Of a DNA stretch of 64,000 nt, positions 1-39,807 are shown piece by piece. The stretch lies in NCBI GenBank assembly GCA_013397115.1, contig VWZW01005507.1, forward strand, positions 152,529 through 216,528, in the 5' to 3' direction. Origin of the DNA: Edolisoma coerulescens (taxonomy: Eukaryota > Chordata > Aves > Passeriformes > Campephagidae). The position numbers and the translations under genes are program-made. The notes beneath the pieces were generated by a model. The model saw only the letters and a program-made list of their open reading frames with translations, was not told the origin of the DNA and ran no database searches. Every line of letters begins with the position of its first letter. Within the stretch, counting starts at the first letter, position 1.

Positions 1-1519
1 TTCAGCCTCAGGGAGAGGCTGCAGTGTCTCAGGGATCTCCAGAGGGAGAAAGGGGACAAAAAGGGAAATGCCACATTCGAGGCAGTGTTCTGGTTAAAGC
101 ATCTGGGGTTTCCTCCCTGTTGAGTCAGCTGCTACATCAGGGATTTAGGGTGCACAAAACACTAACAAACAAAAGCAGATTGTTGTAATGACAAACTGCA
201 TGAGATTGAGCCTTTCATTGCATTATTTCAAGAACAATTAATTCTAGAAAAGTCAATTTCCAAAAATATCAGAGCAATGCAATATATTAAACATAATTAC
301 TGAAGTAATTTTCAGCCAGCTCATAGAAGACCCTGCATGCAGTGGAGGAGGGTACAAAGACAGCTGCAACGAAACATTTCAAAATTTCTGTCCTTTAAGC
401 TTCCCATTTGGCAAAAAGTTCCAATAGTTTGGGTTTTGATCTTTGTTCAAGACAAAAAGAGATGTCAAAACACATTCCTTCACAGCAATAGTTATATTTT
501 TGATCAGCTTTAATGGCTTTTGGAAGTATGAGTTTCTTCAGATAGGGTGCATTCTTGTCAAATACAAAACATAATACCTCCATTAATATCTTCATTATTT
601 TCTTATATGTTTCTCATCCTTTGCAAATATCCTTGTATTTGTATGTTTCCATTGTGACGCATTTTCCAATATGATTATTGCCCTCCCCCAGTAGGCTTTG
701 ACATTGCAGAATGATTGTGCTGTCACAAATACTGAAATGCCCGAATAGACACGATTGGAAATGGTCAGCAGATTAAAAGTGTTTGCTTGAAGTTTATTCT
801 TTGGTTTGAAGTAGTGGGGGGAAATATTTGCATAAATGAATTTTTAATAGATACCAAAAATAAAAAGCTGCTAAAGAAAATGTAGCTTGTCTGCATTATC
901 ATGCAATTTTAATTATGCAAGCATTTATGTTCTTTCTGTATTTTGACTTAGGGCCATGTGAGACACATGAGTGAACTGTCACTCATGCAGAATTAATTCT
1001 AATTTGTCCATATAGGGGAAAAAACCCTGGGAAAATATGATAACGCTTTTCATTGGCAGCAAACCCTAGTTGTTGTTAGTCATTTGAGAAAATTATTGTT
1101 AGCAGACTATCCAAATTCTGTAGGTCAAAGCCTTCTTAAAAAGTGGTGTATTAGCACATGACTAAATCCACTACAGGAATGGATTTTATCTACTAAGGAA
1201 CTGTATCCGTCTGTACCATAACGTTTATTTCTTTTTTTTTTCCCCTTGAACAAGAGAAAAATATTTTGATTCAGTGTTTGGCAATTCAAGCCAGGTTATT
1301 TAAAATAATAGTCACTTGGAATGTACCAAGTGTAAAATGCTATTTTTAGTGTAGTTACTTTTCTGCAGTATTGCAAACCAAAATCTTTAGTTTCCCACTA
1401 AATACAATACAAAAGCAGTTTGTAAAGAGTCTTTAGACTTAACACTTCTTCTCCCAGGTAAGTGTCAAATAAGTAGTTGTCACTGACACGTAGGGCAACA
1501 AATGGATAAAGCAAGCATG
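1..1519. other. SNAP25 3' flank or extended 3'UTR; nothing else recognised
   Basis: AT-rich sequence with no recognised exon, repeat or RNA gene. The poly(A)-like signals at 1229-1224 and about 797-792 (minus strand) leave open that a longer SNAP25 3'UTR reaches into it. A short minus-strand frame at 395-595 has no family resemblance. Confidence 0.6.
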
Positions 1520-2775
1520 GATTCTGAGATCTATAATTTTTAATAATCTTTAAACTAGCTACAAAATGTCAATCACTTCACAAACTGACAGGAGACATAA
1601 GGAATTTTCATATTACATGCTGTAAATGATATTTATCTCACAGTTTATCTAGAGTTCATTCATTTAGGTTTTTTAATTATTTTTTAATTGTCAGCTACTA
1701 AACATCTCAGCGATTTGGTGTGCATAGCTCTAGGTAAGCAACAGAGAACTGTACCGATAACAAACCACATGGGGATAGCGACTAGTAAGAGAGAGCCTTA
1801 TAAAAATTACATTTCTTTGCACCATTTCATATGGTAGTTGTTTCCTCCAAAAGATAGTCTTCAAAAGCAGCAGACAAACCCAATATATTACACTTATTTC
1901 TTTTTGTCTTTGACATATTTTCAGCCAAGCTTTTATTTTGCTGGCAATGGCTAAATGGTGAGTGCCAAATCCCTCTTTTTTTCATAATTAAAAAAAATGA
2001 TCATGATTAATAACTATATATATATCAACAAGAAAAAAGTGGCACAACTGCAAACTTGCTGGTATAACATAGTCCCAAAAGAGTCCGAATACTGAGCATG
2101 CTTTTGTTGTCATTGTTGGTGTGCTACTGCCATGGGAAAATTCTTGTTTAAGTAGGAGTCTAAAAGTCTATTTATTCCTCATGCATAAATGCATAAATCA
2201 CATCACTTTTTAGTGCAATGCTTGTTATAGTAATATAATTCCACATTGTCTAATCATGAAATCATAACAACAGATAATGGCAATGAAGAACTGAAGACAG
2301 CAGGTTTAAGTGCTTAAACATCATGATACCCAAAGACAGGAGCATGGCAGTAGCTCTGTGGAATGTCACAGTTTTACAAGAACAATACTGTATATTTAAA
2401 GGTTAACAGCACGTTTAGCATTCCAACAGTGTTGTCATTCAGCAAACATCATTAAAAAAACAGAAAAATGAGGAGAGGGAAAAAAAAGGAAAGGAATCCA
2501 AAACAGAAACAAGGAAAGGAAAGGAAAAACCCCAAAAAACATCATAGTGAGCTATAGCCATCAAATCTGCACTATGTACAACCTTTGGAAAGAAAGATAT
2601 CTAGAAAAAAATAATTACAAGTATCATTTTTGGAAAGCTGACAAACTACACAGGACAACATTTACAATGGGGCTGATATGTGCATGTGTGCAAACCTAGT
2701 AGATAAATACCATGATAAAAGCATGAAGGTGCTGCCCTGCTGGACAGCATTAAAAGGAAATGCACTTCTCTGCAT
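1520..2775 (-). other. SNAP25: SNAP25 3'UTR (end approximate)
   Basis: AT-rich sequence following the stop. Candidate poly(A) signals on the minus strand are AATAAA at about 2176-2171 and 1937-1932, ATTAAA at 1688-1683, 1677-1672 and 1544-1539, and AATAAA near 1229-1224. The 1544 signal would give a 3'UTR of about 1.25 kb, close to the size I expect for vertebrate SNAP25, so it is chosen, but several ends are possible. A Pumilio-like TGTACATA is at 2580-2573, and purine-rich (plus strand) GGAAA repeats at about 2470-2530 give a CT-rich stretch in the mRNA. Confidence 0.45.
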
Positions 2776-30778
<28,003 letters not shown>

Positions 30779-33399
30779 CTGGAAGACAGCAAAAAGGAAG
30801 AGAAAGAGTGTGGTTAGGAGCTGTGCTTAAAGGTCAGTCCCACAAAAGTGCTTTTATTACATCAGTGTCCTCACCCAAACTCTCGTTCAGGATAGTAATT
30901 CCTATGTAGTAGAGAGCTAATCCTTCCTTTTTTCTTAACCTTTCAAATGCAATTCATATGGAAGCTGGACACTCAGGAGATGTTATTTGCTGCCAGAAAC
31001 AATCTTGAAAGCCATTCATTCTTCTCTGGAATTAAAAGGCTTAATGTGAAGGAGGTCAAGGTCAAGCCTATGCCGCTCATGTCCTATGTTTCAGCTGCAT
31101 TGCTTGGAGGGCTGGATGCTCCAGCTAAAACATTTGCAATTATATTAAAGACTATGAAACTTTGAGGATTTTTATCAGCTAATGACTTGTCCACCATGCT
31201 ATAGTTCAGACTATGAAATAATATTTACAGCTAGACTGGGAGAAGTATACCTGGGAGAATCCTTCATTTTGGGGGAAGCGACGGTAGGACCTAACTGATA
31301 CTTTCAACTTCTCCACAAAGTGGGTCAGATTCTGCTCTTGGTTATCCCTCTTGATACAGAATGACACCCCCGAGCTGGTCCTAACCAGAGGTCAGGATGC
31401 AGCCCATTAATCCTCATTTGGGTAGGGTTTCTTTTTTGTTACAAATTCAAGCTAGCTCTGATTACTGAGCATGACTTGATTAAGAAAGGCAGGCCCTCCT
31501 ACCATCTGTCAGGTCTTTATAACAACAACACTGGCTTATTTCTTCGCTTGATTCAAGCATGGCACATTGCAAATTACTGCTCACTGAATGTGAGATTTGT
31601 TCATTGCAGGAAAACCTAATTGCAGGTGCAGAGGAGGTGGGGAAGTTGTGGGGGACTGCAAGTAAACAGCCATAAAGCAGATGCCATCATGCTCAATTAC
31701 AGAAAGAGGACAAAAGCAGCCCCTTTCAGCAAAGCTGCTCTGAGAAGGCAGGATCCCGGGGGCTGTTTTCTGTCCTGTCTTTGCGATATGTGCAGTCTTT
31801 ATGAAACAAGATAAGTCAGGGCAGAGCTTGGCTCTAAAGTTTTTGTAATAACAACTCTGTTTAAATGGAAGTTACTAAATATTGGAGATTAAACCATTCC
31901 TCACTTTGATGGTGCTCTCCATCAGGACATCAGGAGTATGGACTGAGCAGGTACAGCTGAGTGGCAGCAATATTTCCTGGAGCACACCCTGTTTGCTTAG
32001 AAAGGTATAAGGAAAGCAGACAGCTCCTTGCATTTCCTCTGCAGCTTCAGCAACAGATTTGCTGTTTTTCTTATCTAAGAGGGAATATGTGACCTTCATG
32101 CCTTCACATTAGCTGTGCCCTCACTCATGGTTGCTTTTCCTCTTCAAAGCTACAGCAGGAAGAAATACATCTCGAGGAGTCAGCCCTGCAGCTACTGGCA
32201 CGGCATTCTACTTTCATCACTGAGCACATAGCCACATCCTTGTCAGAGGGAGGCTGACATTCTGTGATGGGTCACACCATGTGTAGGAGCCCAAATGTCT
32301 GCTGGAGAAGGAGGCCACCTGGTCCTGCCAGCTGCGTGGTCACAGCAGTGTGAAGGACCAAGCTTAGGCAACTCATCTGCAGCCCCGGCTGATGCAAAGG
32401 CAGAGCTTAATTTCATGGCTAATACTCAGGCTGGTATCAAACACTTCAAGGATGCTCACAAACAGCAGGAAATGAGCTTTGCAAAAAAATGGTGCCACTC
32501 AGATATTTAGGAGGAAAAGATAAACCGGGAACTGGTCTCTTCCTGAAGGGCATGTGAAAGTGTGGAGGTACTCTCAAGGCCACCCCAACCTTCCCACCCT
32601 GCTGCTGTGCTGCTGGTGCCCTTCGTGGCACATCATGCAGCTCCAGGAAGACACTTCTCCTGGCCAGCAAATGGAGCATGCTCAGGTGGGATAAAAAGAA
32701 GCTATTTTGGTAAAGAACTGTGCTCCAAACTCCTGTCCCACTTGGCACAGGCTGGCTCTAGCACTGGTCACTGCTTCACAAATTATGGGTTTTTCCCAGA
32801 TTGAGGCACAACCCAGCACTGAAATATTTCTGGCATAGCTTCTGTACCAGAACACCAAGATTAAGTCTGTGGACCTAGGTTTGGAGCACCTAGTTAAAGT
32901 ATTCTCCTCTGCCTGGACCCCTTGCTACACTTGCACTGGCAGAATAGCAGCACTGAGCTTTAGCAAATATCAGGACAATTTGTTTAGGACTTTGGGACTG
33001 ATCTAATTGGTAAATACGTATAGATGCTGAGGGGCAGGAAAGTGGCTCTGTGCTGTGTCTGTTGGTAGCATCTCACTAGCTGTAAAGTGGGAGGTGATGC
33101 ATCAGTGAGAGGGTGGGATGCTGACAGGGAATTTGTTTCATTCTCTGAGCATATCCAGTGTGAGCTGAATAATTACAGACCTGTAAGCGAGTGGAGGTGA
33201 CATGAGGGCGTCTACTGACAATAGCAATTTATGTATTGACTGTTGGTCAGTCTCTGCAGATAAAAAAAACTGCACAGAAAATTCTGTTCTCAGGTAGATT
33301 CCAGTGTGACTTTTGATGTTTTCCTTATTAATTTTTGTGATCATGAGCCAGTGGTGGTGATGGGTGATGCAAAAAAAAAAGAAACAATGGGGAGAAACT

Positions 33400-33690
33400 T
33401 TCACAGAAGCACAGAATGGTTTGGGTTGGAAGGTTCTTTAAAGATCATCTCATTCCAACCCCCTGCCATGGACAGGGACACCTTTCACTAGACCATGTTG
33501 CTCAGAGTTCCATCCAACCAGACCTTGAACACTTGCAGGGATGGGGCATCCACAGCTTCTCTGGGCAACCTGTTCCAGTGACTCACCATCCTCACAGTCA
33601 AGAATTTCTTCCTAATGTTTAATCTAAACCTACTCCATGTCAGTTTGAAGCCATCGTCCCTTGGCTTGTCACTCCATGCTCTTGTGGGGT
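33400..33690 (-). mobile_element. CR1 LINE 3' fragment
   Basis: The plus strand begins CACAGAAGCACAGAATGG and continues with the typical reverse complement of an avian CR1 tail (GTTTGGGTTGGAAGG..., ...CAACCTGTTCCAGTG..., ...AAGAATTTCTTCCTAAT...). The element itself therefore runs on the minus strand and ends near 33400, 5'-truncated at about 33690, as is normal for CR1. Only about 290 bp remain. A minus-strand open frame at 33488-33736 overlaps it and is not a gene of its own. Confidence 0.92.
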
Positions 33691-36600
33691 TTTTTTTAGT
33701 TACCCTTCTTGGTTTGTTAGAACCATCAGTTGGCATCTTAGTGACAGACGCATCTTATTTTGCATCAAGCTAAAAAAAAGTGTCAGAGCTTGTAACTGGA
33801 GAGATGTTGTGCAGCAAGTGATCGAACTTGACAGGTTTATTGAGATTGTTTCGTATTTGTAAAGCACTTAGAATGGATTGAGAAATAGCAAAAAGGGTTC
33901 TTCCAGACAAGTCATTTTACATCAAGTTTTAGTCATAAACAGAAGCGCCCTGCAGCTGTGCTGATTCAACTTTATTTAATAGAAAACCATGCCCAAGAAT
34001 CAATAAAGGTTACTGATTTGCACACAGTATGATAAACTACCTATATTTTGTAGGTGGCAGGGAATGAGTTTAATTTTTTTTCAGATTTTGCAATTTATAA
34101 TGTGGAATAGGACAGATTAGAGATAGGATTTTCCTTGAAAAGTCCTGTTTAGGCTGAAATGCCATTCCAGTGTCATGAATTTTCAACAACAAACCCTGTT
34201 ATCAAAAATAATCCTGTAAAGAGAAGAATTATGTTTTAAAGGGAATTATTGCTCTGAAGTAAAATTAACAGTTCTCCCTCTATGCTGTTTCTTAGGAACA
34301 CCTATAGTTCTCCTGATGTTTTAAAACATTGAAAATGAATGATTTCAGGAATGGTCAAGGAAAATTAAACCATGATGGATTTTCTCTTACCGATACTAGA
34401 CAGACTTTCAAAAGCAAAAGGTCTGGCTTGGGCCCACTGAAACCTGCTCTTGTTTTAGTCGAACAGAAAAAGGCCCAAGATAGTATTGAAGACTTGGGGC
34501 AATAAATTCCTTGCAGAATTTATATTTTTGGTACTAGTTGATATTTTGCATTCTGTTCTCATTCAAGTTAATTTGAACCAAGTATCAAAATCCTATGATT
34601 GCCTTAGGAACCTCTAATGTAACCGGAATAAACTCTCCAAAGCGTAATCTGTACTTTTAACTTAAACTACATTTCATTTTATCTATGGTCCCTGCAGAGA
34701 TGACAGATCAGAAAACCAAAGTAGGGATGTAACATGTTAAGGTCTTTAGATCTAAAACCCTGATTAAAAAAAAGAAAAGGTTGCTACAGAAGTTACAGCC
34801 ACTACATTCACTCGATTTGTGTTCATACTTGCAGTAATTGCCTGTACAAATTCAACCTCAAAATTTCAGGAGGAAAAATGGTTTTTCCATTTCGGAAAAG
34901 GGAAAGGAAATCCTCTGGGCTCACACACAAACATCCACGGTGCTCTTTGAAAAGGAGAAAAAAGCCCAAACATTGCCACAAAATACTGTGTACGGCATGT
35001 TCCAGGCTGTGCTCTGTCTCCTACACAATGCAAGTAACTCCAGGCTCTTGGGTGATTTACATCAAATTCCCTGCAGACACTCTTGTACCTTATGCCAGTG
35101 CTTGTAGAGAAGGACAACAGACTGAATGTTAGAGAGAAATACAAAGAGACGCTGGCTAATGGAAATACATTTCCTATTATACTTTGAATTCTGCATCTGC
35201 TATTTCAGTAGTGCTAAGATGTTATAAAGAATCCTATATCAAAACATTATAGAATCCATATGGAGTTATACTGAAGGCTCAGAGAGACCTGCGTCTATCC
35301 CCAGAGGAAGAGAGATACAGTGAGTGACCTTTGAAAGCAAATATTTGCTTCACAGTGATATAAACACTTCAATGCAATAAATACAGGAAAATGAAAATGC
35401 TGCAATTTACTGGGGCGAAGGCAACACAGCAATAAAATGTTCTTTTTTAAGCACTCTCCCTGTTATTAAAGGACACATCTACTCTTCCCATGGATATTTG
35501 TAGCCAGAAGATGACTGCACTGGCATATTTTACTAAAAAAATCAGAGTTGGTCAATCCCACTCTTTGTGCCTCTTTCTTGTAGGATTGAAAGTGTTACCA
35601 TGGTGGTGTGGTGTTCATAGAGCCACAGAAAACCCAAGGAGAGACTTTGAATCACGTGTCTCAGGATGGATGTTGGGCCATTTAAAGGTGGAATTTGGGT
35701 TGCTGCCATTGTCTGGCAGTTGGTAGAAGAAGAAACACTGTCAAAGGGGGAGATGAAGTGCAGCTACAGATGAAGGGGGTCATCCTTGCTCCATAGTGCC
35801 AGCTCTCATTTGGCTTCCCATGTGCCATCCAAGGGGTGTTCAGCCTCTATGGGATCAGGCACAAGGCAGCTCTGGGGCTCTGTAGGATTCTCCTGTCACA
35901 GGACACATCCTTTAACCTGCTGGACCTCCTCAACAGCTACCACTGCCCAGTGAGGAGCTCTCTACAGCTCACCTGTCCCACACATTGGCTGTGTCTTTCT
36001 CCACCTTCACAAGCCTTCTGAGATGGGCTTCTGATGGCTGGATTATAGGAAATGCACTGGCATTAACCCCAAAGCTCAGTCTAGACCAGGAACTGCCTGC
36101 TAACACCAGCAGGGAGTGAAATGACATGGAAAGTGTGAACCTGCTGCAAAAGGATGCTTAGAAACCATTACCTGTATGTGTTACTGACACCAGCAGGCTC
36201 CCCCTGAAACTATGTTGAGGATGGAGCATTGGAAGACAGATCCCAACAGAAAGCCAGGAAAGTCATGTGTGTGCTGCCCACAGTCAGTGTGACAGGCAAC
36301 AGCTGGTGAGAAATTTTAGGGAGTTGGGAACATAGTTTTTATAGATTGTGGGCTCTCAGCAACAGCCCTCACAAGCTCCAACTTTTCTGACTTCTGTCAT
36401 CTCCATCTTCTTTGACCCAGAGCTTACCACAATTAATACTGTCTATAATTACACATCCCTGCTTTTGCTCTTGCTGTATTGTAACTGATCTGAAAGCACT
36501 TGGAGAAGAAATCAGATAATTTTGTAACAAAAATCCTATTTAAACATTTTACACTGTGGCATAAAATGTAACAATGAAAAATTAGTCAGGATTGTTCTTT

Positions 36601-39599
36601 ATATTTAAATTCTAAATAGATTTGGAATAAAGTCTTGAGGAAAGTCTGCCTTTTGCCTCAATTCTTCAGCACATCCTATTGCATGGATCTAATTTATTCA
36701 CAAGATTTTCAGCGAAGTTCTCATTCCTTTGGAAACACCTTCATAACATTTGTGTTACAGATTAAGCCAAAAAGCCAGAGCTGTGTTTCTGAAGGGTCTG
36801 TCAGCCTTAACCCAAGGCACCGACAGCTCATCTCTCTCCTGCTGCTGTCCCACAGTGCTTTGCTTCAAGCCTTCGGGCCCGCTTCCACAGCCCAGGCTGA
36901 CAGAGTGCAGTGATAATAACCAATTTCACTTCATTCTTGCTTGATATTCAGTAAAGAGTAATGCCTACTGCTGAGGGCTTGTCAGGGAGTGACTTTGGAC
37001 AAGACAAGCACTGAGATCTTGCAAATCTTAATTCAGGAGAAGCGGGTAATTCCTAGTTTGTTCCTGTCTTCCCGCATCACCTTAGATAACTTATTTTACT
37101 CTCAGGGCTTGCTTGCCTTGCCTGAAGACAGGTCTCTAGAGCTGTGTGAGGTGTTGCAGGTGTTTGGTTTCCTGCTGCTGGCTCTATCCGTCAGCACCGT
37201 GCAGGTGCCTTGGATACCCTCTGGTGGGACTGCTTGTCCATGTTTAACAACTGAATCTGTCTCCCCTCTACACAACACAGATAAAATCCTTCTCTTCCTT
37301 CCTATCTTGCCCTTGTTTTGTCCTACTTAAATTGCAGGTGTTTCAGGGCATGGACCGGCACCTTGCCTGGGGTCCAGGGCAACTGGGGCTTAGGGATAAG
37401 TGCTGGTGAGCATGGTGTCATATTCTCACACTGCACCTCTGCCACCCCACCCCAATACACGGCAAGTCACTGTTGTCCTGTCAGCTGTCAGACAACACGG
37501 CTGCTCCATGAGGCTCCTCCAACATGCGCCTGTCGCTCCACCGGGCTCCCACACTGAGAAAAATAAAAGCACAGACCAGCCATTTTGTAACAATATCACC
37601 TCAGAGTAATAAAAACTTGACTCTCTATCCATTTTACTGCTAAAAGAAAATAAACCTCTCAATGTGTTATCTCTTTCCAGTCAGTTTTACACCTATGTAC
37701 CCACACGTTTTTCCTTCTTTTTTTTTTTTTTTTTTACTTTCCCACAGAAGCAGAAAAACATTCAAGGCAAAAATGTCGGTTCTGTTCATCTGGGAGAGTG
37801 ACCAGCCAGAGAGGTGGAGGGTGAAGAAAGAAACCTTCTTGGGGGAGTGGGCACTACATCTGCTGGCAGCACAGAGCAGAGACCTGGACAGAATAGGCTG
37901 CTGTGAGTCAAATTCCCGGTTATTGCAGCTCCTTGTCTCATGCAGCTTCATTTATAATTTAACAAGCTATGTCGTATGATTCACTAAGTTTATTGTGTTC
38001 CCACTAGTTCTGAGTCCAGACCCTCACATCTCCAGTACCCAGGAAACATTTTACTTCTAGCACGAATTGATTCCCAGCTAGGAAACAGCAGCTTGTTCTT
38101 GTGCTGGTGTTGTCCTGTGGCTTAAATAGTTTATCTTCTTCCTTGCTCTTTCCTCTCTCTCTGAGGTACAGAAACAGGACTTGTAACCTTTCCCAGCATT
38201 TCTTATGATGTGAAAGATGAGCTCTGTTAGTCCTCTCCTGGTAGACAGGCTGTTTGCCATCCTACCAGCTCTTGGTTATGCCAGTTCCCTTTGAATTAGT
38301 CTTCTCTGGAAAAGGGTGGCTGGCATTTCACAGGGTATTTTAAATGAGGATATGGGCTTTGTTCAAAGGGCTTAGTGCTTCCCCGTCCTTCCAGGAGATA
38401 CCTGCTCCAAAATATCCTACAGCCTCACTGGCCATTTGCATAGCTGGTTCTCAATGGCTCAGAAAAAGAAATCCAGGTATTAGTAGAGGGGATTAAAGAA
38501 AACGTCTTGACTTGTGGCAAAGCTGTTTGCATTCTGAGGCCAGAATCTCAGAGAAAAACTAAAGGCATCTGCCTAGCTGGAGGGTGAGATTTCTGACTGT
38601 GTCATGATTTCCAGTAGAACTCAAACCCTAAATCCGTTCAAGTCTTCAAGATATTCACTGGCCATCACTGTAGCAATGATGAGCAGTCAGCCTCTCTTCA
38701 GTTTGATTCCAACCTGGCTTTCTTTACACTGCTCCTAAGCCACTAAATCTGATTAATGGCCAATTTTAGAAGCTAGTGGTGAAAGTCACGCCCCATTTCA
38801 AGTTGAAGGGAGTGTCACCACTGCCATTAGTGGGGTCAGAATTGCAGGTGGAGCTATGAGCCAGCGACGACGGTGCTGGGAGAGGCCAGCAGTGTGTGGA
38901 GGGGTGGGTGCAAGCGTGGAAACACCAAACAGGAGTGTGTGGCATCCTAAATACTTTTGTGCCAGATTTTCCTGGAGCTCTACCTTGCTCCCTTCTGTTT
39001 CTCTGAGATGGAATAGAAATGCAAAATGGAATTATTGCAAAACATTTATTGAGGGATTCAAGAGACAGCAACGAATAAGAAAACTGCATGGCTAATTTTC
39101 CTGGGGCATTCCCACCAGGTTCCATGAGGCCTGCTGCATTTGCTGTTCCTAGGTTTGCAGAGAGAAACTGTTCCCTCTGCAGTTTTCTCAAGAGTGCCAG
39201 AGCTCCTGGTCCAGCCCCCACTCCATGTACACATGCAAACCTCTTCCAGCTCTCCTGGTTTAAGTTAATCATCACCCCTCAGCATTCCAAACCGTAATGA
39301 TCTGTGGGTCGAGTCTCCTTCTGTACCTTCACAAACCAAGAGGAGCAGCCCCAGTGGCAACAGAGAAATGGAGCTGAGCTTCTGCAAGAGAGCATTAAAT
39401 GAGTAGTTGTTCAAAAGGCCTTGCTCCACATTGCCTCAGCCTTTCCTACGTCTTCTCTGCCTTTGCAAAGTCAGTGCAAAATGTCAGAAGGGTTCCACAC
39501 TCCTGTATTAGACACAGATCAAATCAATGGCAGCAAACGCAAACCAGTAGAGATCATCCTTGAATTTCTTATAATGATCCAAGAAGGCAGATTGACAAC

Positions 39600-39807
39600 T
39601 GAAGAAAGACATTTTTAGGCTAAATGCATGATGAAAAGGAAACCCACAAATTGGAGAAAGATTTTTTTAGGCTAAATGGATGATAGAAAGGAAACTCCCA
39701 AACTGGAGAAAGATTTTTTTTTAGTCTAAATGGATGATGAAAAGGAAACCCACAAACTGCAAAAATGTATTTTTAGGCTAAATGGATGATAGAAAGGAAA
39801 TCCATGA
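39600..39807. repeat. Minisatellite, about 4 copies of a 52-54 bp unit
   Basis: The unit core TTAGGCTAAATGGATGAT recurs at 39615, 39667, 39721 and 39773 (spacings 52, 54, 52), each followed by AAAGGAAA and a CCCACAAACTGG-like part. Copies differ by a few substitutions and by T-run length. Lies in intron 1. Confidence 0.92.

Noticed and set aside
33488..33736. 82-codon minus-strand frame
   Set aside because: Falls within the CR1 3' end; it does not resemble an intact reverse transcriptase and is too short.
38766..39275. 169-codon minus-strand frame
   Set aside because: In sense with SNAP25 and therefore considered as a hidden exon, but it has no recognised family and no link to the well-defined exon chain.
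39600..39807. Regularly spaced repeats considered as a CRISPR-like array
   Set aside because: Units are contiguous minisatellite copies without unique spacers, in a vertebrate intron.
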